Of a stretch of DNA of 64,000 nt, positions 7,423-16,924 are shown one piece after another. A program made the translations under genes and the position numbers. The notes under the pieces are model-generated. The model ran no database searches and was not told the origin of the DNA. It saw only the letters and a list, made by a program, of their open reading frames with translations. The stretch comes from Ectobacillus panaciterrae DSM 19096 (lineage in GTDB: Bacteria > Bacillota > Bacilli > Bacillales > Bacillaceae_G): assembly GCF_000430785.1 (NCBI RefSeq), contig NZ_AUMR01000014.1, positions 1 through 64,000 on the forward strand, read 5' to 3'. Every line of letters begins with the position of its first letter. Position 1 is the first letter of the stretch.

Positions 7423-8946
7423 ATGGAAAAGCTTCAAGAAAGCATGTATCAGTTGATTGTTGAAACATCCACAAACTTGCCAAAGGATGTTCGACGTGCC
7501 GTTCAACGCGCAAAAGAGCGCGAGAGTGCAGGCACTCGTTCTGCGATGGCGTTAGATACAATTACAAACAACATTAAAATGGCAGATGACAATATTTCTC
7601 CAATTTGTCAGGACACAGGCATGCCTACATTCAAAGTGAAAACACCAGTGGGCGTAAATCAGCTTGTCATTAAAGAAGCGATTTATAAAGCAATCGAGCA
7701 GGCGACAAAAGACGGGAAGCTTCGTCCGAACTCTGTAGACTCTCTATTCGGTCATAACAGCGGCAACAATCTTGGTGCCGGCACACCTGTCGTGAAATTC
7801 GAGCAATGGGAAAAAGACTATATTGATGCACGTCTAATCCTAAAGGGCGGCGGCTGTGAAAACAAAAACATTCAATATAGCCTTCCATGCGAATTGGAAG
7901 GACTCGGACGCGCAGGACGCGACCTTGACGGCATCCGCAAATGCTTGATGCATGCGGTTTACCAAGCGCAAGGTCAAGGCTGCAGCGCCGGTGTAATCGG
8001 TGTTGGTATCGGGGGAGACCGCACGTCCGGCTATGAGCTTGCGAAGGAGCAATTATTCCGTTCTTTAGACGACGAAAATACAATTCCAGAGCTTCGTCAA
8101 TTAGAAGACTATATTATGGAAAATGCCAATAAGCTTGGCATCGGTACAATGGGCTTCGGCGGCGAAACAACACTGCTTGGCTGCAAAATCGGCGTATACA
8201 ACCGTCTTCCGGCAAGCTTTTACGTATCTGTTGCGTACAACTGCTGGGCGTACCGCCGTCTAGGCATCATGATGAACCCGGAAACAGGCGAAATCATGGA
8301 CTGGCTGTATCAAGAAGGCGATGATACGTTAAAGCAAGAAGGACAAGCTGAAGACACAATCGCACAGCGTGAGGTTGTTCTGCAGGCACCGATTACAGAA
8401 GAACAAATCCGCGAGCTGTGCGTAGGCGATGTTGTTATCATCAACGGCATGATGTACACAGGACGCGATGCGCTTCATAAGCACTTGATGGATCATGATT
8501 GTCCAGTGGACTTGAACGGACAAATCATCTACCACTGCGGTCCGGTAGTAATGAAGGACGACGAGAATTGGAAAATCAAAGCGGCAGGCCCTACAACAAG
8601 TATTCGTGAGGAGCCTTACCAAGGCGATATTATGAAGAAGTTCGGCGTTCGCGCGGTAATCGGCAAAGGCGGCATGGGTGCAAAAACGCTTGCAGCCTTG
8701 AAAGAGCACGGCGGCGTATACTTGAACGCAATCGGCGGTGCAGCGCAGTACTATGCTGAATGCATTAAAGAAGTAGAAGGTGTAGACTTCTTGCAATTCG
8801 GTATTCCAGAAGCAATGTGGCACTTGAAGGTAGAAGGCTTCAAAGCCGTAGTTACAATGGATTCTCACGGAAACAGCCTGCATGCGGATGTGGACAAGTC
8901 CTCATTAGAAAAGCTTGCAGAGTTTCAGGAGCCAGTATTTAAATAA
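7423..8946 (+). CDS. fumA: Fumarate hydratase, class I
   Basis: Reversible hydration of fumarate to L-malate in the TCA cycle, using an oxygen-sensitive [4Fe-4S] cluster. The single 507-residue chain holds both halves (alpha about 1-290, beta about 310-507). Likely cluster and substrate motifs are ICQDTG (C62), KGGGCENKN (C145), a Cys at 187 in GQGCSAG, and LLGCKIG (C254). The beta half has the GRDALHKHL motif and a KGGMGAKT loop. The start follows a strong AGGGAGGGG site. It is monocistronic with a terminator. B. subtilis uses a class II enzyme, so this is a difference from that species. Confidence 0.95.
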   Translation: MEKLQESMYQLIVETSTNLPKDVRRAVQRAKERESAGTRSAMALDTITNNIKMADDNISPICQDTGMPTFKVKTPVGVNQLVIKEAIYKAIEQATKDGKLRPNSVDSLFGHNSGNNLGAGTPVVKFEQWEKDYIDARLILKGGGCENKNIQYSLPCELEGLGRAGRDLDGIRKCLMHAVYQAQGQGCSAGVIGVGIGGDRTSGYELAKEQLFRSLDDENTIPELRQLEDYIMENANKLGIGTMGFGGETTLLGCKIGVYNRLPASFYVSVAYNCWAYRRLGIMMNPETGEIMDWLYQEGDDTLKQEGQAEDTIAQREVVLQAPITEEQIRELCVGDVVIINGMMYTGRDALHKHLMDHDCPVDLNGQIIYHCGPVVMKDDENWKIKAAGPTTSIREEPYQGDIMKKFGVRAVIGKGGMGAKTLAALKEHGGVYLNAIGGAAQYYAECIKEVEGVDFLQFGIPEAMWHLKVEGFKAVVTMDSHGNSLHADVDKSSLEKLAEFQEPVFK

Positions 8947-8950
8947 GATT

Positions 8951-8983
8951 AAAAAGACGGAGCAGAGGCTTCGTCTTTTTTTA
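8951..8983 (+). terminator. Terminator after fumA
   Basis: AAAAAGACG/CGTCTTTTT stem with a 12-base loop and a T-run. Confidence 0.88.
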
Positions 8984-9070
8984 CTTTTCTGGAAAACAAT
9001 GCACTGCATGAAAGGAAGTTGTAAAACAGAAAATACGAGTACGAAATACTGTCGAAAGGAGCACAGCACG

Positions 9071-9868
9071 ATGAAACAAAAATGGATTTCCTTCGGCTTA
9101 CTCGTAATGATGCTTATCGCTGTTGTGCCATCATCTGTGTCTGCCTATGCGAACGCGGCGAAGCATTGGGGCACAACGCGCAGCAATAAAGAACTGCCGC
9201 CGGATGCTGGCAAGGAATTCATAAGCATTATTGAGAAGTACGATAGCTTTTACCTTGGGAATACCAATAAAAAAGACATATACTTAACGTTTGATAATGG
9301 ATATGAAAATGGGTATACAGAAAAGATTCTGGATGTATTAAAGAAAAAGAAAGTTCCTGCAACCTTTTTTATTACAGGTCAATACGTCAAAGAGCAGCCT
9401 GAACTTGTTAAGCGGATGGTAAAGGATGGACATATTATCGGCAATCATTCCTGGCATCATCCGGATCTCACAACTGTAAGCGATGTGCGTTTTCGCAAGG
9501 AATTGGAGCTCTTGGAGGAAGAAGTAAAAAGCCTTACAGGACAAAAGGAAATGAAGTATCTCCGTCCGCCGCGAGGCATCTTCAGCGAACGCACCTTAGC
9601 GTTATCAAAAGAAATGGGATATTACAACGTGTTTTGGTCACTAGCTTTTCTTGATTGGAAAGTCGATCAACAGCGCGGCTGGAAATATTCGTATGACTGT
9701 GTAATGAACCACATTCATCCCGGCGCCATCATTCTTCTTCACTCCATATCGAGCGACAACGCAGGAGCGCTTGATAAAATCATTGACGATCTCCGCAAAC
9801 GAGGCTACACATTCAAAAGCTTGGATGACCTTACTGCCGAAAAGTTTGGACCAGAAGTGAACTATTAA
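9071..9868 (+). CDS. pdaA: Peptidoglycan N-acetylmuramic acid deacetylase PdaA
   Basis: Removes the acetyl group from muramic acid so that muramic delta-lactam can form in spore cortex; needed for normal germination. A signal peptide (hydrophobic segment to about residue 25, SVSA) sends it out of the cytoplasm. The NodB fold shows TFDNGYE (catalytic D75), HSWHH (H126 and H130, metal site) and RPPRG. Starting at 9071 behind AAAGGAG gives 265 aa, the size of B. subtilis PdaA. Upstream in-frame codons back to 8915 overlap fumA and its terminator and are rejected. The neighbours downstream also match the yfj region. Confidence 0.94.
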   Translation: MKQKWISFGLLVMMLIAVVPSSVSAYANAAKHWGTTRSNKELPPDAGKEFISIIEKYDSFYLGNTNKKDIYLTFDNGYENGYTEKILDVLKKKKVPATFFITGQYVKEQPELVKRMVKDGHIIGNHSWHHPDLTTVSDVRFRKELELLEEEVKSLTGQKEMKYLRPPRGIFSERTLALSKEMGYYNVFWSLAFLDWKVDQQRGWKYSYDCVMNHIHPGAIILLHSISSDNAGALDKIIDDLRKRGYTFKSLDDLTAEKFGPEVNY

Positions 9869-9900
9869 AAGCTGTGAGCCGCGTACTCACAGCTTTCTTG
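9868..9900 (+). terminator. Terminator after pdaA
   Basis: AAAGCTGTGAG/CTCACAGCTTT stem with a 7-base loop, overlapping the stop codon. Confidence 0.85.
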
Positions 9901-9947
9901 TATGCCGTGTGCTATAATGAGTGCAAATGTCAAAAAGGGTGAATAGT

Positions 9948-10814
9948 ATGTGGAATACAACCGTCAGCCTGCGAAGTCCGTACAATTTTGAACAAGTATT
10001 AAAGCGCTTGGCATTAGACCCGTTGAACGCTGTAAACATAGCGGAGAAAGAAATCAAAGTGCCGCTTGTGTTAAACGGAAGACAAGCAGTCGTATCCGTA
10101 CAAGGAATCGGCACATTCGAAGAACCTGTATTTGTTCTCTCAGGAGCTCACAATGAACAAGAAGCTGATGCAGTGGAGCGCATTGCTGAAACTTTTGGCT
10201 GGAACACAGAAATCGGAAACATTCACAATCATTTTCTTTCCACAAATCTTCGTCCGCTCTTTGAGCGATTTGCATATACACCGCTTGTATTGGAATTCAA
10301 TTACTTTGATTGCTTAGTGCGATGCATTGTGCACCAGCAATTGAATTTGAAATTTGCATTTACGTTAACAGAGCGTTTTGTCACAACATACGGAACAACC
10401 GTGGATGGCGTATGGTTTTATCCGACACCGGAACGAGTGGCCGAAATTCCGATTGAAGAGCTTCGTGCCTTGCAGTTCAGCCAGCGCAAAGCGGAATATT
10501 TAATCGGTTTGGCACAGCATATCGTCAGCGGGAAGCTGAACCTTGAGAAACTGAAGCATCTATCTGACGAAGCGGTAGAAAAACAGCTGTTGCCGCTTAG
10601 AGGAATTGGACCGTGGACAGTACAAAACTTCCTGCTATTTGCACTCGGGCGCGCAAATATGTTCCCAAAGGCGGATATCGGATTGCAGCGAGCTGTCCAA
10701 CATCTTCTCGGATTGGAACAAAAGCCGGATGACCGCATGTTAGAAGAACTAAAACAGGAATGGGAGCCATACGGGAGCTATGCTTCCTTATATTTATGGC
10801 GCAGTATAGAGTAG
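9948..10814 (+). CDS. DNA-3-methyladenine glycosylase (AlkA-like)
   Basis: Base-excision repair enzyme that removes alkylated purines. The helix-hairpin-helix segment LLPLRGIGPWTVQNFLLFALGR (about residues 207-230) and the following Asp (KADIGLQRA) form the catalytic core of the HhH-GPD superfamily. The N-terminal part is the divergent beta domain of AlkA relatives. Starting at 9948 places AAGGGTG 6 bases upstream and gives 288 aa; the longer frame from 9921 lacks a site. RlmD follows after 12 bases, so the two are probably co-transcribed, as with yfjP and yfjO in B. subtilis. Confidence 0.9.
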   Translation: MWNTTVSLRSPYNFEQVLKRLALDPLNAVNIAEKEIKVPLVLNGRQAVVSVQGIGTFEEPVFVLSGAHNEQEADAVERIAETFGWNTEIGNIHNHFLSTNLRPLFERFAYTPLVLEFNYFDCLVRCIVHQQLNLKFAFTLTERFVTTYGTTVDGVWFYPTPERVAEIPIEELRALQFSQRKAEYLIGLAQHIVSGKLNLEKLKHLSDEAVEKQLLPLRGIGPWTVQNFLLFALGRANMFPKADIGLQRAVQHLLGLEQKPDDRMLEELKQEWEPYGSYASLYLWRSIE

Positions 10815-10826
10815 GAGATGTAAAAC

Positions 10827-12209
10827 ATGAAACAAAAGCAAAACCAGTTCGAAAGCAAGCTGGAAATGGGACAAACCTTCCCGGTTACCATCAAACGGCT
10901 CGGCATTAACGGCGAAGGAGTCGGCTATTTCAAACGGCAGGTTGTCTTTATTGCCGGCGCATTGCCGGGCGAGGAAGTAGTGGCGGAAGTAACAAATATC
11001 AAACGCGGATTCGCGGAAGCTAAAGTAAAACGAATTCGAAAAGCATCTCCGCAGCGTGTAGCACCGCCGTGCCCGGTATACGACCAGTGTGGCGGCTGTC
11101 AGCTTCAGCACCTATCATATGAAGGACAGCTTGAACAAAAGCGCGACATCGTCGTACAAGCATTTGAAAAATACACAAAAGTACCGACGAACTTAATTCG
11201 GCCGACCATCGGCATGGAAGAGCCATGGCATTACCGAAACAAAAGCCAGCTCCAGGTCGGTAAAGATAAGCAAAAAGTCATTGCCGGATTGTATGCGCTG
11301 AATTCCCATCAGCTTGTGGATATCTCAGACTGCATGATTCAGCATAAGGATACAAATGAAGTAACGCAGAAGGTAAAACGTATTTTAGAGCGATTAGACA
11401 TCCCTGTGTATAACGAACGCAAACGCACAGGCATCGTGCGCACGATCGTAACGCGCATTGCCGTGCAAACGGGAGAAATTCAGCTTGTGCTCATCACGGC
11501 GAAAAAAGAGCTGCCGCGCAAGGATCAGTTCATTAAGCAGATTCAAACAGCGTTGCCGCAGGTTAAATCCATTATGCAGAATGTAAACGGTGAAAAAACA
11601 TCGCTTATTTTCGGAGATGAAACATTCCGTCTCGCGGGCAAAGAAGTGATTCAAGAAACGCTTGGAGACTTAAACTTCGAACTGTCTGCGCGGGCCTTTT
11701 TCCAATTGAACCCGACACAAACGGTGAAGCTGTACGATGAAGCGAAAAAAGCGGCGCAGCTTACAGGGAAAGAAAAGATTGTAGACGCGTATTGCGGCGT
11801 AGGCACAATCGGTCTTTGGCTTGCGGATGGTGCAGCGGAAATCCGCGGCATGGATGTGATTGGGGAATCCATTGAAGATGCGAAGAAAAACGCAAAGCGC
11901 CATGGCTTTGATAATACACTGTATGTGACGGGCAAAGCGGAGCACTGGCTGCCGAAATGGGTGAAAGAAGGCTGGCGTCCGGATGTAGTCGTGGTCGATC
12001 CGCCGCGGACTGGGTGTGATGATAAGCTGTTGGATACAGTGCTCCAGGTAAGCCCTAAAAGATTAGTTTATGTGTCTTGTAATCCGTCCACTTTGGCGCG
12101 GGATATTGAGCGGCTTTCTAAGAAGTATAATGTAGAGTATGTGCAGCCGGTGGATATGTTTCCGCACACCAGTCATGTGGAGTGTATCTCGCTACTTACT
12201 TTAAAATAA
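10827..12209 (+). CDS. rlmD: 23S rRNA uracil-5-methyltransferase (RlmD/RumA family)
   Basis: SAM-dependent 5-methylation of uridine in 23S rRNA. An N-terminal TRAM domain (about 15-72) is followed by four cluster cysteines: C82, C88, C91 ([10 protein letters not shown]) and C169 (SDCM). The C-terminal methyltransferase has the SAM motif [10 protein letters not shown], the DPPRTG loop and the catalytic Cys in [10 protein letters not shown]. It ends [14 protein letters not shown]. Family members exist as paralogues in Bacillus (U747 or U1939 specificity); context best matches YfjO, and the target base is not settled. Relics of the same C-terminus occur at 13.0 and 14.5 kb. Confidence 0.92.
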   Translation: MKQKQNQFESKLEMGQTFPVTIKRLGINGEGVGYFKRQVVFIAGALPGEEVVAEVTNIKRGFAEAKVKRIRKASPQRVAPPCPVYDQCGGCQLQHLSYEGQLEQKRDIVVQAFEKYTKVPTNLIRPTIGMEEPWHYRNKSQLQVGKDKQKVIAGLYALNSHQLVDISDCMIQHKDTNEVTQKVKRILERLDIPVYNERKRTGIVRTIVTRIAVQTGEIQLVLITAKKELPRKDQFIKQIQTALPQVKSIMQNVNGEKTSLIFGDETFRLAGKEVIQETLGDLNFELSARAFFQLNPTQTVKLYDEAKKAAQLTGKEKIVDAYCGVGTIGLWLADGAAEIRGMDVIGESIEDAKKNAKRHGFDNTLYVTGKAEHWLPKWVKEGWRPDVVVVDPPRTGCDDKLLDTVLQVSPKRLVYVSCNPSTLARDIERLSKKYNVEYVQPVDMFPHTSHVECISLLTLK

Positions 12210-12249
12210 GGCAGTCAGCCCTCTATCATAAGGGGGCACTGCCTTTTTC
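12208..12249 (+). terminator. Terminator after rlmD
   Basis: AAGGCAGT/ACTGCCTT outer stem and CCCT/AGGG inner stem, followed by TTT. It overlaps the stop codon. Confidence 0.88.
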
Positions 12250-12378
12250 TATTTCTTGTAAAGGATTAACGAAGTTGTAATGAATATGAATATTGCCTTC
12301 ATTTGAACAGGTAATCTTCTCGACTAATGCATGTAATACTTGAGGAGACAGGTCTTTTAATGTGACTCGTGAACTGTA
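12250..12378 (-). pseudogene. C-terminal scrap of a serine site-specific recombinase
   Basis: Read on the minus strand this gives LSPQVLHALVEKITCSNEGN, then IHIHYNFVNPLQ, ending at the rlmD terminator. That pattern is the extreme C-terminus of large serine recombinases. The rest of the gene is gone: upstream on that strand the frame dissolves within a few codons. It indicates that an integrating element once sat here. Identification is by pattern only. Confidence 0.45.
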
Positions 12379-12471
12379 AGTAAACAAACTATACGCGTAG
12401 AAGCCGGCTTATTGGAGCTTTTGGATGTGGGCTCGAATTCCGTAACTTCCACTAATCGCTAATATAACTGT

Positions 12472-12507
12472 AGTCGATTTCCTATATTAAGGTTATCGAC
12501 TTTTTTG
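12472..12507 (+). terminator. Orphan terminator-like hairpin
   Basis: AGTCGAT/ATCGACT stem with a long loop, then TTTTTT. No intact gene lies directly upstream, so it probably belonged to a lost gene. The following stretch, about 12510 to 12985, holds only short broken frames (one reads LLDLSHPELLETATEEDSQ) and no recognised gene. Confidence 0.6.
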
Positions 12508-12984
12508 TTTCTTTCTTATTGAACAATGTATGTATTGAAGACGAAGGGGTTTTTTAGTTTTGGACGATTGGAAGCTCTCTTAGACTTATCACATCCTGAA
12601 CTGTTAGAAACTGCTACCGAAGAAGATTCACAATACTAAAGGGTACAAGAAGAATACCAAAACTTATTAGAGGTAATAACGGGTATAGTAGCGGGTAGTT
12701 GATAACATTATGCTTTGTATAATGAATGCGGATTAAAAAATTATTCAGTTACATCCTACCACGATCATACCGTACATATACTTTGCGGGAAATTACTAGT
12801 AACAATGGAATAATTAGTGGTTTTATTTGTATAAAAAGAACATTGGGTCTTTAATTAAACGACTAAATTAATTTCTTTCTTACAAAAATACTGAATTTAA
12901 GCGCATTTAGAGAATTAACGGTTTTAGGATTCATCTTTTTATGACCGGTTATTTAAATAGAAAAAACTGTTTGTAAACTAGGGG

Positions 12985-13045
12985 AACCCAACAGCGCCTC
13001 ATGTGTTGCCAAATACACTCCGCACATTGTGAAGCGGTCGCGTGG
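12985..13045 (+). pseudogene. Relic of an RlmD-family C-terminus (left of dus)
   Basis: Translates in one frame as CCQIHSAHCEAVAWL, the same pattern as the relic at 14.46 kb and as [11 protein letters not shown] at the end of the intact rlmD. It shares about 80 percent identity over 50 bases with 14452-14504. No start, methyltransferase core or stop is preserved. Confidence 0.5.
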
Positions 13046-13059
13046 TTGGAGTTGGTATA

Positions 13060-13108
13060 ATAGAAAAGCAGTTGATATAGAAAAAATCTATACCATCTGC
13101 TTTTTTGT
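13060..13108 (+). terminator. Terminator after the left RlmD relic
   Basis: GCAGTTGATATAG pairs with CTATACCATCTGC (imperfect), followed by TTTTTTG. It supports the view that the relic was once the end of a transcribed gene. Confidence 0.7.
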
Positions 13109-13321
13109 TTATAAAAATACCATTCAGGACCGATTTTAGTTAAAATAAACATTGCCGATTTTCACAATAGTTTTTCACAAATTATAAATGTCCAAATGTA
13201 CTTGTGTTTGATAATAAGTTATTAAGCATGATATAAGTGTAAAAGAAGTGGAACATTTGGCTTTATATTTTTTGACCGAGAGTTTGAAGTTGTATCCATA
13301 GTGAGAGGATTTGAGTTTGAA

Positions 13322-14284
13322 ATGATAGATAATTTTTGGCGTGATTTACCACGACCATTTTTTGTACTTGCACCAATGGAAGATGTGACAGATGTTGTTT
13401 TTCGTCACGTAGTAAGTGAAGCCGGTCGACCGGATGTATTTTTCACAGAGTTTACAAACTCGGATAGCTATTGTCATCCAGAGGGTATGAAAAGTGTGCG
13501 TGGCCGTTTGATTTTTACAGAAGATGAACAGCCAATGGTGGCACATATTTGGGGGGATAATCCCGAATATTTCCGTCAAATGAGTATTGGCATGGCAGAG
13601 CTAGGATTTAAAGGCATCGATATTAATATGGGCTGCCCTGTACCGAATGTGGCATCGAGAGGGAAAGGTAGTGGCCTTATTCTGCGTCCAGACGTTGCGG
13701 CAGAACTTATTCAAGCAGCAAAAGCGGGCGGACTGCCTGTCAGCGTGAAAACACGACTTGGCTATAAGGATGTAAATGAGTGGGAGGAGTGGCTAACGCA
13801 TATTTTAAAACAGGATATTGCGAACCTTTCTATTCATTTACGTACAAGAAAGGAAATGAGCCAAGTAGATGCGCATTGGGAGCTAATTCCGGAAATCAAA
13901 AAATTACGTGACCGTATCGCACCAAATACGCTACTAACAATCAATGGAGACATTCCTGACCGTCAAACTGGGCTGCAGCTTGCTGAACAATATGGTATTG
14001 ATGGCGTTATGATCGGGCGAGGTATTTTTAAAAATCCTTTTGCTTTTGAAAAAGAGCCAAAAGAGCATAGCAGTAAAGAATACCTTGATCTTTTAAGACT
14101 GCAGCTTGATCTTCAAGATCAATATGCGGAAGCACTGCCACGTTCAATCACAGGGCTTCATCGCTTTTTCAAAATTTATGTCAAAGGATTCCGTGGAGCT
14201 GGTGAATTAAGAAATCAATTGATGAACACGAAATCAACAGATGAAGTGCGTGCATTGCTTGATAACTTTGGAAAAGAATGTTGA
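13322..14284 (+). CDS. dus: tRNA-dihydrouridine synthase
   Basis: FMN/NADPH enzyme that reduces uridine to dihydrouridine in tRNA D-loops. The N-terminal TIM barrel opens with the FMN-binding APMEDVTD segment. The catalytic Cys is C105 in NMGCPVPNV, with conserved Lys in SVKTRLGY. The C-terminal helical domain (about 240-320) is present. The start at 13322 gives the usual [15 protein letters not shown]-terminus; a GTG at 13301 is possible. It lies alone between two RlmD C-terminal relics, so it seems to have moved into, or been left behind in, a decayed locus. It is probably a paralogue of a dusB elsewhere. Confidence 0.9.
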   Translation: MIDNFWRDLPRPFFVLAPMEDVTDVVFRHVVSEAGRPDVFFTEFTNSDSYCHPEGMKSVRGRLIFTEDEQPMVAHIWGDNPEYFRQMSIGMAELGFKGIDINMGCPVPNVASRGKGSGLILRPDVAAELIQAAKAGGLPVSVKTRLGYKDVNEWEEWLTHILKQDIANLSIHLRTRKEMSQVDAHWELIPEIKKLRDRIAPNTLLTINGDIPDRQTGLQLAEQYGIDGVMIGRGIFKNPFAFEKEPKEHSSKEYLDLLRLQLDLQDQYAEALPRSITGLHRFFKIYVKGFRGAGELRNQLMNTKSTDEVRALLDNFGKEC

Positions 14285-14451
14285 TGGGACGGGGACAGTG
14301 AAATGATGTAACTCTCAAAAAGTTAGAGAAAAAATGAATCACATCAACTCATGTGTACTTATTTTATTCAGTTTCAAGTTCCTTTGCAGCCGACAACTTT
14401 TGTTTTGATAAAGTCTGTTTTCTGAAAGAAAAAGGTCTTAAGAATGTAATA

Positions 14452-14535
14452 AACCCACCAGCACCCTTGTGTTGCCACATACACTCTGCACATGTGGAGT
14501 GCGTAGCGCAACTCACTTTAAAAGAAGGCAAATAA
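14452..14535 (+). pseudogene. Relic of an RlmD-family C-terminus (right of dus)
   Basis: Reads CCHIHSAHVECVAQLTLKEG and then stops, matching the end of RlmD-type proteins ([14 protein letters not shown] in the intact gene here). Upstream the frame has no methyltransferase motifs. Downstream, 14540-14756 stays open (IAAAYSYNPDIIADGPTGNF...) without a recognisable family. Confidence 0.55.
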
Positions 14536-14775
14536 CAGCGCAGAGTATCGCAGCAGCGTACTCATACAATCCAGATATTATCGCCGACGGGCCAACGGGA
14601 AACTTTAACGATGACATCAAAGAAAACATCATGAATATACTATCGCGATCAGTTATGATGACAGCATTATGTGTAAATTTTCGTCAACCTTTCAAAACTG
14701 TTTCAGCCTATGCCAATGAACTGTGGAGGTTGAGTGCGGGAAGCTTTCTTTCGTAAAATAAGTTCGGGACAGAAA

Positions 14776-14820
14776 ATGGGCAGTGTTTTTGAGAAATCAA
14801 AGCACTGCCTTTTCTTTTAG
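14776..14820 (+). terminator. Terminator-like hairpin
   Basis: GGCAGTG/CACTGCC stem with an A-T extension, followed by TTTTCTTTT. No intact gene ends here. Confidence 0.65.
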
Positions 14821-14865
14821 TCAACGCTGCAGGCTATTTTTCACGCATTAACGGGCAGTAGGACC

Positions 14866-14978
14866 CCCACTTCAAAACTTAGCCTATTCGAAGAAGTTTA
14901 AGTGGGGGAAGCCGTAAAAGCCTGATTGGTTCAACTAACCATCAGTGGGGAATGAAAGAAAACCCCCACTGATGGAAG
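14866..14978. other. Twin strong hairpins, possible IS200/IS605-type end
   Basis: The first hairpin pairs CCCCCACTT...AAACTT with AAGTTT-AAGTGGGGG (14869-14911). The second is a perfect 12-bp stem, CCATCAGTGGGG/CCCCACTGATGG (14939-14975). Neither is followed by a T-run, so they are not ordinary terminators. Just upstream an open frame ends VNAAGYFSRINGQ and a stop, loosely like TnpB C-termini. GC-rich hairpins right after a tnpB stop are typical of the right end and guide-RNA region of IS200/IS605 elements. No transposase is left. Confidence 0.4.
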
Positions 14979-14979
14979 T

Positions 14980-15470
14980 TTCACTTTATGGCAAGCATGA
15001 TTCATGGAGATGTACTTGAATTTACGATATCGCAGCAATGTCTTTGTTTGCTACTTTCTGGTTCTGTACAAATGGCAGCATTTTAATGGTGGTGGCGGGA
15101 GGGAGTTTTGCAAGCCCACTTCCGGGTTTAACAAATATGGACCAGATCCATAGGCGCAATGAAAGAGACAAGAATGAATCAAAAAATCATTTCAATCTTC
15201 CCTCAGACTAAAGGTTTTTTGGGGGTTTTTGGTATGAATTTCACAAATATTAATTCAGGTAAAACTATAAAACATGTCTTTAAAGTGTTAAAGTATTAAT
15301 TTAGTGGGTATTAGCTAAAAAGTGAAAAGTTTTTGTATTTTTGGAAAGTGTTGAGGATACAATCTTAAGGACTATTCTTGGTGATACTACTATATTTAAC
15401 ATTATAAGGGTTGAAATTTAGAGCATTTTAGAGAATACGCTTTGACTGCTGTGCAAATAGTCAATATTTT
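14980..15470. other. Intergenic, AT-rich, no gene recognised
   Basis: About 490 bases without a supportable reading frame, becoming very AT-rich toward the DUF1456 gene. Several frame-broken scraps, no repeats of the structured family. Confidence 0.5.
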
Positions 15471-15483
15471 AGGAGGTTTAACG

Positions 15484-16017
15484 ATGAGTATGAATAATAA
15501 TGATATATTAATTAGATTAAGATATGCTCTGGATATAAAAGATACAGATATGGTAGAGATATTTAAACTTGGTGGTATTGAAGTAACAAAAGCAGAAGTG
15601 CTAAAGATGCTCACAAAATCAAAAGACAGTTACCATAATGAAGATGACAATGATGGTGATATAGATGAAAATGACGACGTGATAAAATGCAATAATAGTA
15701 TGTTAGAGTCATTTTTAAATGGCTTTATTATTTTTAAAAGAGGAAAACAAGATCCAAAGCCAGGGCAGCCTGATAGACAAGCGATGTCTTTAAAGAATAA
15801 TGAAAGTGTTAATAATCTCATTCTAAAGAAATTGAAAATAGCACTAGCATTAACAAGTGAGGATATGCTTGATATATTAGACGAAGTAGGAGTCATTGTA
15901 ACAAAAGGAGAACTAAGCGCTTTATTAAGGAAAGAAGGCCATAAGAATTATAAAGAGTGCGGTGATAGATACGCAAGGAATTTCTTAAAAGGATTAGCTG
16001 TAAAATATAGGGGATAA
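15484..16017 (+). CDS. DUF1456/YehS-like protein
   Basis: A 177-residue soluble protein made of two copies of the DUF1456 unit: residues 4-90 (NDILIRLRYALDIKDTDMVE) and 110-175 (LILKKLKIALALTSEDMLD). Each unit ends in a segment that resembles FLNGFI / FLKGLA. An acidic linker with many Asp and Asn sits in the first unit and is longer than usual. The ribosome site AGGAGG is ideal. The family is conserved in bacteria but has no known biochemical role. It is followed after 29 bases by the metallopeptidase-like gene. Confidence 0.85.
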   Translation: MSMNNNDILIRLRYALDIKDTDMVEIFKLGGIEVTKAEVLKMLTKSKDSYHNEDDNDGDIDENDDVIKCNNSMLESFLNGFIIFKRGKQDPKPGQPDRQAMSLKNNESVNNLILKKLKIALALTSEDMLDILDEVGVIVTKGELSALLRKEGHKNYKECGDRYARNFLKGLAVKYRG

Positions 16018-16046
16018 TGGTATTAATGGATACTCTAGGTGATTAA

Positions 16047-16754
16047 ATGATACATACACACTCAGGTGAGACAATTAGTTTTACTATAAATTACAAAAAG
16101 CGTAAATCCATGGGCATTTATATAGATGTTTATGGAAATGTTGAAGTCCAGGCTCCTAAAGGGACACCTGTTGAATGCGTGCTTCAATTATTAGAGGAAA
16201 AATGGGGTTGGATTCAGCAAAAATCAAAAGAAATGAAGGATAGAATGCTGGGGCCGAAGGAGAAGGTTTATGATCATGGTGAGAACTTTCTTTATTTAGG
16301 AAACGCATATCCCATACAGATCTCTCAAGATATAAATATCGAGCAAGACCATGTGGTGTTTGAAGGGGATAAGTTACATATATATGTGAAACAACTTGAG
16401 GATGAAAAAATAAAACAAGCCTTAAAACGATTTTATTATCAGCAGTGTAAAGCGTTAGTAGAGAAGAGTATTCAGTCCTATCAAAGCAACTTTAAAATAA
16501 AACCACGTTCTATCCGTATTTCTGATAATAACAGTACCTGGGGAACTTGTGATTCAAAGCTGCAGTTAACATTTAATTGGAAGCTGGCAATGGCACCGCT
16601 GAAGGTGATCGACTACGTAGTCGTTCACGAAATGTGCCATATGGTCCATCTAAATCACGATCGATCCTTTTGGCGTCTTGTTGGAAAAATAATACCCGAT
16701 TATAAGGAACTGGAACACTGGTTAGCATTATCAAGTTGGAAAATGACTGTTTAG
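16047..16754 (+). CDS. YgjP-like metal-dependent peptidase (M48/DUF45)
   Basis: A 235-residue soluble protein with the zinc motif HEMCHMVHLNHDRSFW (H194, E195, H198 and H204) near the C-terminus, preceded by the family block NNSTWGTCDSKLQLTFNWKL. These are typical of the YgjP-type (UTP pyrophosphatase/metalloprotease-like) domain, in which the N-terminal half is a beta-rich platform. Only a weak TAGGTGA site precedes the ATG, so translation may depend on the upstream DUF1456 gene. The substrate is unknown; similar genes often accompany type I restriction loci, but none is seen here. Confidence 0.87.
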   Translation: MIHTHSGETISFTINYKKRKSMGIYIDVYGNVEVQAPKGTPVECVLQLLEEKWGWIQQKSKEMKDRMLGPKEKVYDHGENFLYLGNAYPIQISQDINIEQDHVVFEGDKLHIYVKQLEDEKIKQALKRFYYQQCKALVEKSIQSYQSNFKIKPRSIRISDNNSTWGTCDSKLQLTFNWKLAMAPLKVIDYVVVHEMCHMVHLNHDRSFWRLVGKIIPDYKELEHWLALSSWKMTV

Positions 16755-16924
16755 CAGTAGGCATCATTACAATATATCGCATAAACCCAATAACCACGCA
16801 GCAATATGATGTGCTTTTAAGAAAAAGGATATGTTCCCTCATACAGCAGGAGCTGTGTGGGGGAATTGTATTTTATCAAGGCTTTTGTGCTAAGATTATA
16901 AAGAGCTAAACTAAGGAGAAAACA

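Noticed and set aside
7670-8883. Long minus-strand frames inside fumA
   Set aside because: They shadow a well-identified class I fumarase and have no ribosome sites or family resemblance.
12402-12460. tRNA or tmRNA gene
   Set aside because: Only a T-arm-like stretch with mismatches; no acceptor, D-arm or anticodon arm can be folded.
15441-15469. TTGACT-17-TATTTT as promoter of the DUF1456 gene
   Set aside because: Transcription would start inside the ribosome site, so the match is probably fortuitous.
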